5,166 nt of DNA from DASSFZ01 sp035693785 (GCA_035693785.1 DASSFZ010000592.1:1-5166); one strand, 5' to 3'. Shown: positions 1 to 5,166, numbered from the stretch's first letter. The notes: generated by a model from the letters alone, not told the origin. Numbers and translations: made by a program.

Positions 1-94
1 ACGTGCGGGTGATGGTGGTAGGGTTGTACAGGCTGACGACGCTGCGCGTGATGCCGTCGATCGACACTTCGACCTGGCCGGCCCAGGAAAGTCC
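1..94 (-). pseudogene. Left-edge fragment of a surface-protein-like beta module, start not visible
   Basis: Reading leftwards from position 94, one minus-strand frame gives a protein-like stretch of about 30 residues that includes SWAGQVEVSIDGITRSVVS followed by LYNPTTITRT, and runs off the left edge. The pattern 'VEVSIDG...VSLY.PTT' resembles a module I associate with large secreted or cell-surface bacterial proteins with beta-sandwich (galactose-binding-like) folds; this is recognition by pattern, not a search. An in-frame TGA lies directly upstream (95-97) and there is no ATG, GTG with a ribosome site, or signal peptide, so this cannot be the true N-terminus. Upstream of about position 91 the sequence becomes repeat-like. 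The simplest reading is a gene whose 5' part was lost, frameshifted or replaced by a repeat. A chance open frame is also possible because only 30 residues are visible. Confidence 0.4.
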
Positions 95-158
95 TCACCC
101 GACTCACCTCAAGTTGAACGCAGAAACGAAATGCCCTCTCCCGAAATCGAGACAGGGC
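92..158. repeat. Repeat-like intergenic segment with imperfect hairpin
   Basis: Positions 133-158 form an imperfect inverted repeat: GCCCT at 133-137 pairs with AGGGC at 154-158, and the inner CGAAATCG is almost self-complementary, with two mismatched pairs in between. On the minus strand the segment contains GGGAGAGGGC and later GTCGGGTGAGGAC. Such CCCTCTCCC/GGGAGAGGG motifs are typical of interspersed repeats in some GC-rich bacterial genomes, as far as I know. It abuts the protein-like fragment at 1-94, whose reading frame ends at this junction. Copy number in the genome cannot be judged from one window. Confidence 0.4.
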
Positions 159-200
159 AAGGTGTCGTGTCTGCTTGCAGCGTCTAATGGGTAAGGCCAA

Positions 201-218
201 GGGCGCAGTCAGGCGCCC
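201..218 (-). terminator. Perfect 6-bp hairpin downstream of the hypothetical gene, possible weak terminator
   Basis: GGGCGC (201-206) and GCGCCC (213-218) are exact complements around a 6-base loop, AGTCAG. In minus-strand RNA the stem would form about 140 bases past the stop codon of the 188-residue protein gene. It is followed by CTTGGCCTTA-type sequence rather than a run of U, so it is a poor intrinsic terminator. It may instead be part of an interspersed repeat. The rest of 159-296 shows no coding frame I can support and no promoter-like sequence. Confidence 0.3.
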
Positions 219-310
219 CGCACCCATCTGAGACACCTACGGTTCACGCCGCCCTCTGACCGCCGGATGGATCACGCGAAGCGGAGCGGGAGCGGGGAAA
301 ACCTTGAAGT

Positions 311-363
311 TCTTGGTGTCTTTGTGTCCCTTCGGCTCCGCTCAGGGCAGGCTTGGTGGTTAA
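311..363. repeat. Octanucleotide tandem repeat, third unit split by an insertion
   Basis: Two consecutive octamers, TCTTGGTG (311-318) and TCTTTGTG (319-326), are followed by TC (327-328). After a 24-base interruption, TTGGTG (353-358) completes a third unit, and GTTAA follows. With the interruption removed, the sequence is a clean period-8 tandem of about three units. The upstream AAAACCTTGAAGT (298-310) probably belongs to the same element. The left-over TTA at 360-362 is the stop codon (TAA on the minus strand) of the hypothetical gene, so the repeat directly abuts or supplies that gene's 3' end. I know this 'gtgtctttgtgtcttggtgg' style of repeat as common in intergenic DNA of Chloroflexota-like assemblies. 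Confidence 0.7.
329..352. mobile_element. 24-bp short interspersed element inserted in the octamer repeat
   Basis: The interval begins CCTTCGGCTC and ends CAGGGCAGGC, and sits exactly inside one octamer unit, between TC and TTGGTG. Its ends can be shifted by one base because a C lies at both junctions. In the forward direction it translates as part of LRSGQA, a tell-tale string that appears in many spurious proteins from genomes carrying this short interspersed element; this is recalled knowledge. CCCT (328-331) and AGGG (344-347) could pair as a small stem. It encodes nothing and has no target duplication visible beyond the single shared base, so how it moves is unknown. Confidence 0.55.
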
Positions 364-926
364 CGATTATGCAGCCGCCCGTACAGCCACCAGAATCGAT
401 CGGCCGGCAGGTATGCCTTCAATCGCTCGTCCAGGACGAATTCCCCCGGCGCGAACGCCGCGCGCACGCGCTCGTCGAGCGCATCCGCACGCGCCCGCTC
501 GGCGCGGCCGCGCTGATGCGGCTCCACTTCGCTCAAGAGCAGCTCGGCCTTGAGCCGCGCCCGGACTTCGCGGGAGTAGTAGCCTGCCGCGTCGGCTGCG
601 CTGCGGGCGTAGTCGTCCAAATACCAGGCCCACGCGTCGAGCCGGCTGCGCGTTTCGCGCTCGGCGCGGTCGAGATACCGGTACAAGTGTCCGGACTTGA
701 TGCGCTGCAGGGACGAGCGCAGCGCGGGCGCGTCCGGTGCGCCGGCCGCCTCGGCGCGCAGCAGCGCTTCGAGCAGGCCGCCGATCGTCAGCTTCGGCAT
801 GCGGTCGCCCAGCGCGTTCGAGGCCGTCTGCCAGTAGAGCACGTCGGACCCGAGGTACTCCTCCAGCTCGGCAAGCATCGTGCGCGCTGCGCTCATTTCG
901 AATTCGACGTCGATTGTCTTGGTCAT
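360..926 (-). CDS. Hypothetical soluble helical protein, 188 aa
   Basis: I do not recognise the family. The start was set at the ATG at 924-926 because a GGAG (on the plus strand CTCC, 938-941) lies 11 bases upstream; ATGs further up (948-950, 1053-1055) lack such a site, and the longest version would overlap the MFS gene. The protein begins MTKTIDVEFEMSAA and ends FWWLYGRLHNR. It has no signal peptide or membrane segment. Residues 12-36, 50-62 and 85-160 look like charged, Arg/Ala/Glu-rich helices. Aromatic clusters stand out: VLYWQ (29-33), LYRYL (81-85), AWAWYLDDY (98-106), GYY (115-117) and FWWLYGR (178-184). No catalytic motif, metal site, zinc finger or helix-turn-helix is obvious. It starts 68 bases after the MFS stop codon, so it could be co-transcribed with the exporter, but nothing links it to transport. 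The stop codon (360-362) lies in a repeat. It is clearly coding, given its even composition and ribosome site, but its function is unknown. Confidence 0.75.
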   Translation of the reverse strand: MTKTIDVEFEMSAARTMLAELEEYLGSDVLYWQTASNALGDRMPKLTIGGLLEALLRAEAAGAPDAPALRSSLQRIKSGHLYRYLDRAERETRSRLDAWAWYLDDYARSAADAAGYYSREVRARLKAELLLSEVEPHQRGRAERARADALDERVRAAFAPGEFVLDERLKAYLPADRFWWLYGRLHNR

Positions 927-994
927 GTCGGCGCGAGCTCCAAGTTTCATGGCATGGATAGGTGACGGCTCATTCAGGCCCCGCGGTGCGAGCC

Positions 995-2410
995 TTATCC
1001 GTTCGCTTGCTGCCCACCCGCTGCGACCCTGCGCGCCGCCATTTCGTCCAGCCACGCCTTGTCCTCAACGCGCATCAGGTACGGATTGAGCAACTGTCCC
1101 ACGCAGAACAGCGTCAGGACCCCGCCGAGCACGGCGATCACCGCGCCGGGATTGAACGCGCCGCCCGCCCACCCGGCCAGCGCCGTGCTGAGCGGCCAGG
1201 TGAACTGCGCGATCAGCCGCCGTACCGCGAACACGCGCCCCTGCAGCTCGTGCGGCGTCTGCGTCTGCCAGATCGCCTGAGAGTGTGCGTTCATGATCGG
1301 GATCATGGCCGTGTCGAGGAACGCCATCGCCGCTGTGAGATACAGCGCGCCCGATAGGCCATAGACGATCAGCGCGAGGCCGGCGGCGATCAGCGAGACG
1401 ACGACGCCGTACACGCGCTTGCGCTTCAACCCGCCCCACGCGCTGATGAATACGCCGCCCGCCACACCGCCGACGCTGCCGACCGACGCCAGCAGCGCCA
1501 GCGCCGTCTCGAAGGTGAACCCGCGCGACGACCAGTCGGCGGCAAGATTGAACTTGAGGATGAGCGGTTGGAACACGCCCAGCGGCCCGGCGACGAAGTT
1601 GGCGACGGTGAAGGTGCCCAATAGCCACAGCAGCGGGCGGCGATGCCAGATGTACAGCGCACCCTCTCGGATGTCGGCCCACAGGCTCTTCCTGGCTGTG
1701 CCATCGCCTGCCTGCAAGTCGCCTCGTTTCGGCGATGGCACGTACAAGAAGGCCAAGACTGCCGAGGCCGCGAAGAAGGTGAGCGCGTCGATGCCCATGA
1801 CCAGCGGCGTCCCGTCGCGGAGCTGGGCAACGCCGCCTGTCACGCCGCTCTGCCGCAGGAGGGCCGGCACGGAGATCATCGCCGCGGCGATAGCGGGCGA
1901 CACAATGCCCGACAGCGCCCAGATCGTCTGCATCATGCCGTTGGCGCGCGGCAGCTTGTCCTCTGGAACGATCATCGCGTACGACGTGTCAAACGCCGAC
2001 TGATGAAACACGCCAAAGAGGGCCTGGATGGCGACGAGGACGACGAGCAGCGGCAGTTGCAGCGCGTTATTGATCACCAGCGCGGCCAGCAGCAGGCTCA
2101 GCAGGGCATTGGCGAAGTCCATCGCCATCATCGTTCGCTTGCGGTCGTGGCGATCGGCCCACGCACCCGCGATGGGCGCGCCGAACACCGTCGGCAGCGC
2201 GAAGGCGAGCGCGATCGCCGACAGGGCGGCGGCGAGCTCCGACTTCTGCTCCGGGCGCGGATACAGCGTCTGCGCCAGCCAGATATTGACGGCGAAGAAC
2301 GTCAGCGCGCTGCCGAACACCGACACCGACTGCGTGACCCATACGATCAAGAACGTGCGCCAGCCGTTCGGCGGTGGTTGATAACCTGTCGCGCCTGCAG
2401 GTTCGTTCAT
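995..2410 (-). CDS. MFS transporter, macrolide-efflux-like (MFS_3 type), 471 aa
   Basis: A proton-driven exporter of the major facilitator superfamily in the cytoplasmic membrane, probably for drugs or other small amphipathic compounds. The start at 2410 is favoured over the GTG at 2431 because AGGAG (plus-strand 2418-2422) sits 7 bases upstream. About 12 membrane segments are visible: roughly 19-45, 59-83, 96-114, 118-136, 160-183, 203-224, 259-285, 299-325, 332-351, 353-373, 397-418 and 422-443. Family marks are the motif A loop after helix 2, GAPIAGAWADRHDRKR (77-92); VPEDKLPRANGMMQ (148-161); the central-loop ADIREGALYIWHRRP (245-259); and ELQGRV (388-393). These match MefA/EntS-like proteins of the MFS_3 group, usually 400-550 residues, so it looks full length and intact. 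The N-terminus is a short Pro/Gly-rich cytoplasmic tail. It lies 83 bases after permease B in the same direction and may share its transcript. Substrate specificity cannot be read from the sequence. Confidence 0.9.
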   Translation of the reverse strand: MNEPAGATGYQPPPNGWRTFLIVWVTQSVSVFGSALTFFAVNIWLAQTLYPRPEQKSELAAALSAIALAFALPTVFGAPIAGAWADRHDRKRTMMAMDFANALLSLLLAALVINNALQLPLLVVLVAIQALFGVFHQSAFDTSYAMIVPEDKLPRANGMMQTIWALSGIVSPAIAAAMISVPALLRQSGVTGGVAQLRDGTPLVMGIDALTFFAASAVLAFLYVPSPKRGDLQAGDGTARKSLWADIREGALYIWHRRPLLWLLGTFTVANFVAGPLGVFQPLILKFNLAADWSSRGFTFETALALLASVGSVGGVAGGVFISAWGGLKRKRVYGVVVSLIAAGLALIVYGLSGALYLTAAMAFLDTAMIPIMNAHSQAIWQTQTPHELQGRVFAVRRLIAQFTWPLSTALAGWAGGAFNPGAVIAVLGGVLTLFCVGQLLNPYLMRVEDKAWLDEMAARRVAAGGQQANG

Positions 2411-2417
2411 GCCTCGG

Positions 2418-2422
2418 CTCCT
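2418..2422 (-). promoter_or_regulatory. Ribosome binding site deciding the MFS start
   Basis: On the minus strand AGGAG stands 7 bases before the ATG at 2408-2410. It places the start seven codons inside the longest open frame, which would otherwise begin at a GTG at 2431. The 83-base gap to permease B (2411-2493) contains no repeat array like the two gaps upstream and no convincing terminator. Confidence 0.7.
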
Positions 2423-2493
2423 GGCCGGCACCCCCGCCGATGGCCGCGGGCGAGGATGTCAGCGGGAGGGGTCTGATCTCCCCTTGTCGAAGA

Positions 2494-3348
2494 TCAATAT
2501 TCTGAAAGGCTGCCCGTACGCCGCGCGCGGTCTTCCTCGCGCCGATACAGCCACAGCCCCAAAACCGGCGTCAGCAGGCCGAACGCCGTGACGATGACCA
2601 GCTCGGCTTCGATGGAGGCCAGTTCCGGGAAGCCCTCCGGGTAGCCCATCAAGGTCGAGCGGAAGACATCGACGGCATACGACATCGGGATCAGGCGCGA
2701 GATATTCTGTATCCACTCCGGCAGCGCCGAGAAGGGGAAAAACGGCGCGCACAGCATCATGAACGCGAACTGGATCAGGTTCGCCATGGTCTGCCCTGCT
2801 TCCTTGATACGCAGCGTCAGCGCGGCGAAGGCGAATCCCACGCCGAATGTGCCGGACAGCGCCAGGACCAGGATGAAGGCGCCGAGCGGCAGGTTGTGAA
2901 ACGGCAGGCGGCCCAGCATGACGCTCATCAGCGCGGCCGACGCGACGCTCAGCAGGCCGGTCCACACCAGGGTGATGGTGACGCGCGAGACCAGGCTGGC
3001 CGATTTGGACGCCGGGCTGAGGTACAACTGCTCGAGCGTGCCTTGTTTCTGCTCACGCCGGACGTTGTATCCTATCGTCCACAGAGTGTCACTTAAGAAC
3101 ATGAACAGGATGAAGCCGTACACGACGATGCCGGACGTCTGGCTGCTGCCGCCGGACTGCACGCCGTTCGGCGAGAACATCAGGCCGGCCAGCGTGAGCA
3201 CGATGACGATCAGAAATATCTGCCCGAAGCTGGCGACGAACTCGACCGGGTAGCGCACCATGATCGTCAGCTCTTTGCGCGACATGGCGACGAGCGAACT
3301 GATCCACGCAGCAGGGCCTGTCAGTAAAGACTGAGTTGATTGTGTCAT
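2494..3348 (-). CDS. ABC-2 type transporter permease B, 284 aa
   Basis: Membrane subunit of an ABC exporter (ABC2_membrane family, as in DrrB/NodJ-like systems), working with the ATPase encoded at the right edge. The start at 3348 (MTQSTQSLLTG) is chosen over an ATG at 3393 because AAGGA lies 8 bases upstream and the upper ATG falls inside a repeat. An amphipathic N-terminal segment with RKELTIMVRYP (24-34) leads into about six membrane segments near 36-58, 74-95, 118-144, 154-178, 187-208 and 247-267. The cytoplasmic loop REQKQGTLEQLYLSP (98-112) is the family's coupling region to the ATPase. LRIKEAGQTMANLIQ (179-193) leads into the re-entrant-like helix, followed by FFPFSALPEWIQ. The tail (269-284) is rich in Arg and Glu. 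It matches permease A in layout and at both motifs, so the two are paralogues and probably pair as a heterodimer. The length is normal for the family. The cargo could be a drug, lipid, peptide or polysaccharide. Confidence 0.88.
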   Translation of the reverse strand: MTQSTQSLLTGPAAWISSLVAMSRKELTIMVRYPVEFVASFGQIFLIVIVLTLAGLMFSPNGVQSGGSSQTSGIVVYGFILFMFLSDTLWTIGYNVRREQKQGTLEQLYLSPASKSASLVSRVTITLVWTGLLSVASAALMSVMLGRLPFHNLPLGAFILVLALSGTFGVGFAFAALTLRIKEAGQTMANLIQFAFMMLCAPFFPFSALPEWIQNISRLIPMSYAVDVFRSTLMGYPEGFPELASIEAELVIVTAFGLLTPVLGLWLYRREEDRARRTGSLSEY

Positions 3349-3356
3349 TCGCGCCG

Positions 3357-3361
3357 TCCTT
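3357..3361 (-). promoter_or_regulatory. Ribosome binding site of permease B
   Basis: On the minus strand AAGGA lies 8 bases before the ATG at 3346-3348. It lies just downstream, in the transcript, of the inverted array at 3371-3430, separated from it by only about 9 bases, so a folded array could influence access of ribosomes to this site. Confidence 0.65.
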
Positions 3362-3370
3362 CCATGCGTT

Positions 3371-3430
3371 TCGTATTGCGTGTTGCGTGGCACACGTTGA
3401 ACACGGAGCGATAAGCCATACGCTATACGC
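3371..3430. repeat. Inverted heptanucleotide array between the two permease genes
   Basis: The left arm (3371-3389) carries heptads of the kind TTGCGTG/TTGCGTA. The right arm (3412-3430), read as its reverse complement, carries GCGTATAGCGTATGG. Arms aligned to each other agree at 13 of 19 positions, with an unpaired stretch of about 22 bases in the middle. The structure is thus a degenerate heptad tandem that turns back on itself and can fold as an imperfect hairpin in either strand. Repeat-like sequence continues to about 3366 on one side and to 3436 on the other, touching the TAG stop codon of permease A (3437-3439). Its unit sequence differs from that of the array at 4306-4430, but its architecture is the same. 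Confidence 0.6.
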
Positions 3431-3436
3431 GATAGG

Positions 3437-4288
3437 CTAGAACTCCCCCATGCCCTGATTGCGGCGGATGCCGTTCTCCACGCGATGGAAAGCCCAGAAT
3501 CCGAACAGCGGCGCGAAGAACATGAACGCCCACAGCACGGCCATGTCGAGATACCACGTCTCGAAGAAGTAGCCGACGCCGAGCAGCGCCGAGCGCACGC
3601 CGTTCAGCATCCACGTCGGCGGGAAGGCCTTGGCGATGGTCTGCACCAACGGCGGCAGCACGGCAATCGGGTAGAAGATGCCCATCAAGAAGGCGACCAC
3701 CCACTGCATCAATCCGATGAGGGCGTTCGACTCCTTGACCCTCAGCACCACCGCCCCGAACAGCAGCGCCACGCCGTACAGGGGGATCAGACCGAACAGG
3801 ACGAACAGGAAGGCCAGTAACACCTGGCCGTCGAACGGGTTGACCTGAAACACGGCGCAGCCGATCAGATACGCCAGCAGGCTCGATGCCACGCCGCGCA
3901 CCGCACTGTACAGCGCCACGCCCGACGCCAGCGTCGTGCTGCCGGTCGGCGTGAGGTACACGGCTTCCAGCGTGCCGGTCTCCTGCTCGAAGCGCAGCCA
4001 GTAGGCGATGTGCCAGAAGGCGCTCGTCACGATCGTGAAGGTGCTCGCGCCGATCAGGAGGAAAGCGACGTAATTGGTCGTGCCCGTGTTCGCCTCGAAG
4101 TTCGCGGCGGCGTCCGCGCCGGCGGTCGCCCGGCCCAGCAGCATGGGCATCGCGGCGAAGATGATGGGGATGATGACCTCCATCGCCAACTGGCCGGGAT
4201 AGCGGCTGATGTTCAACAGCCGCAGCCGCGCCTCGGCCAGTGCGGCGGACAATTTTTGCCTGAGAGAGGGGTTGGCTATAGCAGTCAT
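3437..4288 (-). CDS. ABC-2 type transporter permease A, 283 aa
   Basis: Integral membrane half of an ABC exporter, ABC2_membrane family. It starts at the ATG at 4286-4288 (MTAIANPSLRQKL); the ribosome site is weak, AGG about 7 bases upstream. After an amphipathic N-terminal helix with NISRYPGQLAMEV (26-38), membrane segments lie near 35-51, 73-97, 123-146, 155-183, 187-212 and 245-268. The coupling loop FEQETGTLEAVYLTPTG (100-116) corresponds to REQKQGTLEQLYLSP in permease B, and LRVKESNALIGLMQ (182-195) corresponds to LRIKEAGQTMANLIQ. A stretch of about 20 residues, rich in Ala, Gly and Asn, lies outside the membrane between the first two segments. The gene starts 142 bases after the ATPase stop codon, a gap filled by a heptad array, and ends 88 bases before permease B. 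It probably forms a heterodimer with permease B. The length is typical, there are no frameshifts, and the substrate is unknown. Confidence 0.88.
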   Translation of the reverse strand: MTAIANPSLRQKLSAALAEARLRLLNISRYPGQLAMEVIIPIIFAAMPMLLGRATAGADAAANFEANTGTTNYVAFLLIGASTFTIVTSAFWHIAYWLRFEQETGTLEAVYLTPTGSTTLASGVALYSAVRGVASSLLAYLIGCAVFQVNPFDGQVLLAFLFVLFGLIPLYGVALLFGAVVLRVKESNALIGLMQWVVAFLMGIFYPIAVLPPLVQTIAKAFPPTWMLNGVRSALLGVGYFFETWYLDMAVLWAFMFFAPLFGFWAFHRVENGIRRNQGMGEF

Positions 4289-4305
4289 GTGTAGCCTGAG
4301 TCAAA

Positions 4306-4430
4306 CAGTCGTCAGTCGTCAGTTATCAGTTATCAGTCATCAGTTATCAGTCATCAGTTATCAGTGTCCACGGCTCACCGATTACTGTTCACTGATCACT
4401 GGTCACTGATCACTGGTCACTGATTACTGA
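4306..4430. repeat. Heptanucleotide array with two inverted arms
   Basis: The left arm, 4306-4365, has eight full heptads (CAGTCGT twice, then CAGTTAT and CAGTCAT variants) plus four bases. After a 16-base spacer (4366-4381, containing CGGCTCACCG) the right arm, 4382-4430, has seven heptads: TTACTGT, alternating TCACTGA and TCACTGG, then TTACTGA. Put in the same register, the left units read TCAGTTA/TCAGTCA and the reverse complement of the right units reads TCAGTGA/CCAGTGA/TCAGTAA. The arms are therefore the same heptad family in opposite orientation and could fold into a long hairpin of about 50 base pairs, with one or two mismatches per unit. TTACTTT at 4431 continues the pattern and provides the ATPase stop codon. 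No spacers occur, so it is not CRISPR. Heptad arrays of this kind resemble the STRR repeats known in cyanobacteria. Confidence 0.9.
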
Positions 4431-5166
4431 TTACTTTATTCTGGTATCCTCGGCCAGCGTGCGGCCGGTGCGCGCGATGAATACGTCTTCGAGCGTGACT
4501 TCTTCGTGGACGATTCTCTGGACGACGGCGTCGTGGGCGGCGAGCGTTTCGATTAGCCGTGGCAGGAGCGCGCGCTGGTCCTGCACGACGACGGTGAGCT
4601 GCGTGTGGCCGTTCACGGCAGCTCTCGCCGCGCGCACCACGCCCGGCAGTTCCTCCACGGCCAGGCTCGCCTGCGACGAAATCACGCCTTCGAAGTGAAT
4701 GATCTCTTCGCGCTCCAGCGAGGCTTTCAGCTCGAGCGCCGTCCCCAGCGCCAGCACTTCGCCCCGGTCGATGATCGCCACGCGATCGCACATCGTCTCG
4801 GCCTCGGCCATGATGTGCGTCGTGTAGATCACGGTCTTGCCCGCCGTGTTCAGGTCGCGCACGATGGCGCGCAGCTCGCGCGCCGAGGGCAGGTCGAGCG
4901 TGTTGGTCGGCTCATCGAGTATCAGAAGCGGGGCGTCGTTGATCAGCGCCTTGCCGAAGGCCAGTTTCATCTTTTGGCCGGAGGAGTAGGTCTCGACCGT
5001 GCGGTCGGCGATCTCGCCCAGATTGAGCAGGTCGATGATCTCGTCCGCGCGGCGGCGGCGCGCATCCGAATTGAGGTGGTACAGCGCGCCGAAGAAGACG
5101 AGATTCTCGCGGCCGGTGAGCTTCCAGTACAGCCCGCGGTCGCCCATCAACATGCAGCCGACGCTG
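4431..5166 (-). CDS. ABC transporter ATP-binding protein, C-terminal part (N-terminus beyond window)
   Basis: Cytoplasmic ATPase that powers the exporter formed with the two downstream permeases. About 244 codons are visible. The frame stays open to the right edge, so the start and the Walker A loop lie outside. In order: RGLYWKLTGRENL (coordinates around 5100-5135) after the Q-loop position; the signature region YSSGQKMKLAFGKAL, with SSGQ at 4974-4985; Walker B LLILDE at 4911-4928; D-loop NTLD; and the switch His in TTHIM at 4815-4817. Then come MCDRVAIIDRGEVLALG and a C-terminal domain of about 85 residues ending VTLEDVFIARTGRTL, typical of DrrA/CcmA-like ATPases of ABC-2 exporters. The Q-loop glutamine appears replaced (MGDRGLY where PQEPALY-like sequence is usual) and the signature has SSGQ, not SGGQ. 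Adjacent permeases without their own ATPase support the assignment. The stop codon TAA lies at the edge of the heptad array. Confidence 0.92.
   Translation of the reverse strand, partial: SVGCMLMGDRGLYWKLTGRENLVFFGALYHLNSDARRRRADEIIDLLNLGEIADRTVETYSSGQKMKLAFGKALINDAPLLILDEPTNTLDLPSARELRAIVRDLNTAGKTVIYTTHIMAEAETMCDRVAIIDRGEVLALGTALELKASLEREEIIHFEGVISSQASLAVEELPGVVRAARAAVNGHTQLTVVVQDQRALLPRLIETLAAHDAVVQRIVHEEVTLEDVFIARTGRTLAEDTRIK

Noticed and set aside
3..194. Plus-strand open frame of 63 codons at the left edge
   Set aside because: It crosses both the surface-protein-like minus frame and the repeat-like hairpin, has no ribosome site visible and no recognisable features.
267..965. Plus-strand open frame of 232 codons
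   Set aside because: It lies opposite the 188-residue gene, has an Arg/Ala/Gly-rich low-quality composition and begins by translating the interspersed repeat (LRSGQA). It is an antisense shadow of high-GC coding DNA.
927..1055. Longer forms of the hypothetical protein starting at 950 or 1055
   Set aside because: The 1055 start would overlap the end of the MFS gene by 61 bases, and neither has a ribosome site, whereas GGAG precedes the ATG at 926.
1643..2476. Plus-strand open frame of 277 codons
   Set aside because: It is antisense to the MFS gene; its product is Arg/Gln/His-rich with no membrane segments or motifs, as expected from reading the opposite strand of a GC-rich gene.
2411..2493. 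Promoter or terminator in the gap between permease B and the MFS gene
   Set aside because: Only a 4-bp GGGG/CCCC stem and a short AT-rich patch are visible; neither a convincing -35/-10 pair nor a stem followed by a U-run could be found.
3349..3393. Earlier ATG start for permease B at 3393
   Set aside because: It lies within the inverted repeat, has no ribosome site, and adds a polar extension; AAGGA before 3348 decides for the shorter form.
4209..4409. Plus-strand open frame across the heptad array (QLSVISHQLSVISYQ)
   Set aside because: The period-7 array happens to be free of stops in this frame; the product is merely the translated repeat.
4306..4430. CRISPR array
   Set aside because: Units are 7 bases long, directly adjacent, with no unique spacers, and the array reverses orientation. 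No cas-like gene is present.

Overview
The window is a GC-rich stretch of bacterial DNA in which every supportable gene lies on the minus strand, so it reads from the right edge to the left. The organism cannot be fixed from sequence alone. The combination of high GC, short-period tandem repeats in the gaps between genes, and a short interspersed element whose forward translation reads LRSGQA resembles what I know of Chloroflexota genomes and metagenome bins; this is an inference from style, not a taxonomic assignment.

Layout in transcription order: (1) the C-terminal about 244 codons of an ABC transporter ATPase (4431-5166, N-terminus and Walker A outside the window); (2) a 142-bp gap filled by a heptanucleotide array that turns back on itself (4306-4430); (3) ABC-2 type permease A (3437-4288, 283 aa); (4) an 88-bp gap holding a second inverted heptanucleotide array of different sequence; (5) ABC-2 type permease B (2494-3348, 284 aa); (6) a short repeat-free gap; (7) a 12-helix MFS exporter of the macrolide-efflux/MFS_3 type (995-2410, 471 aa); (8) a soluble, helical protein of unknown function (360-926, 188 aa); (9) an intergenic region of about 270 bp (92-359) made largely of repeat-like and hairpin-forming sequence; (10) at the left edge, a fragment resembling a bacterial surface-protein beta-sandwich module, with no visible start.

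The ATPase and the two permeases most likely form one exporter: one ATPase type serving a heterodimer of two paralogous membrane subunits. The substrate cannot be told. The MFS gene follows in the same direction with its own strong ribosome binding site and may be a second, independent efflux pump.

The genes themselves are ordinary families. The noteworthy signal is in the gaps: three gene 3' ends run into short-period repeats, and in two cases the repeat supplies the stop codon. Two of the repeats are inverted heptad arrays of the same architecture but unrelated sequence, placed between genes that should be co-transcribed. A third is an octanucleotide repeat split by a 24-bp insertion. I see no convincing evidence of a wholly new multi-gene system.
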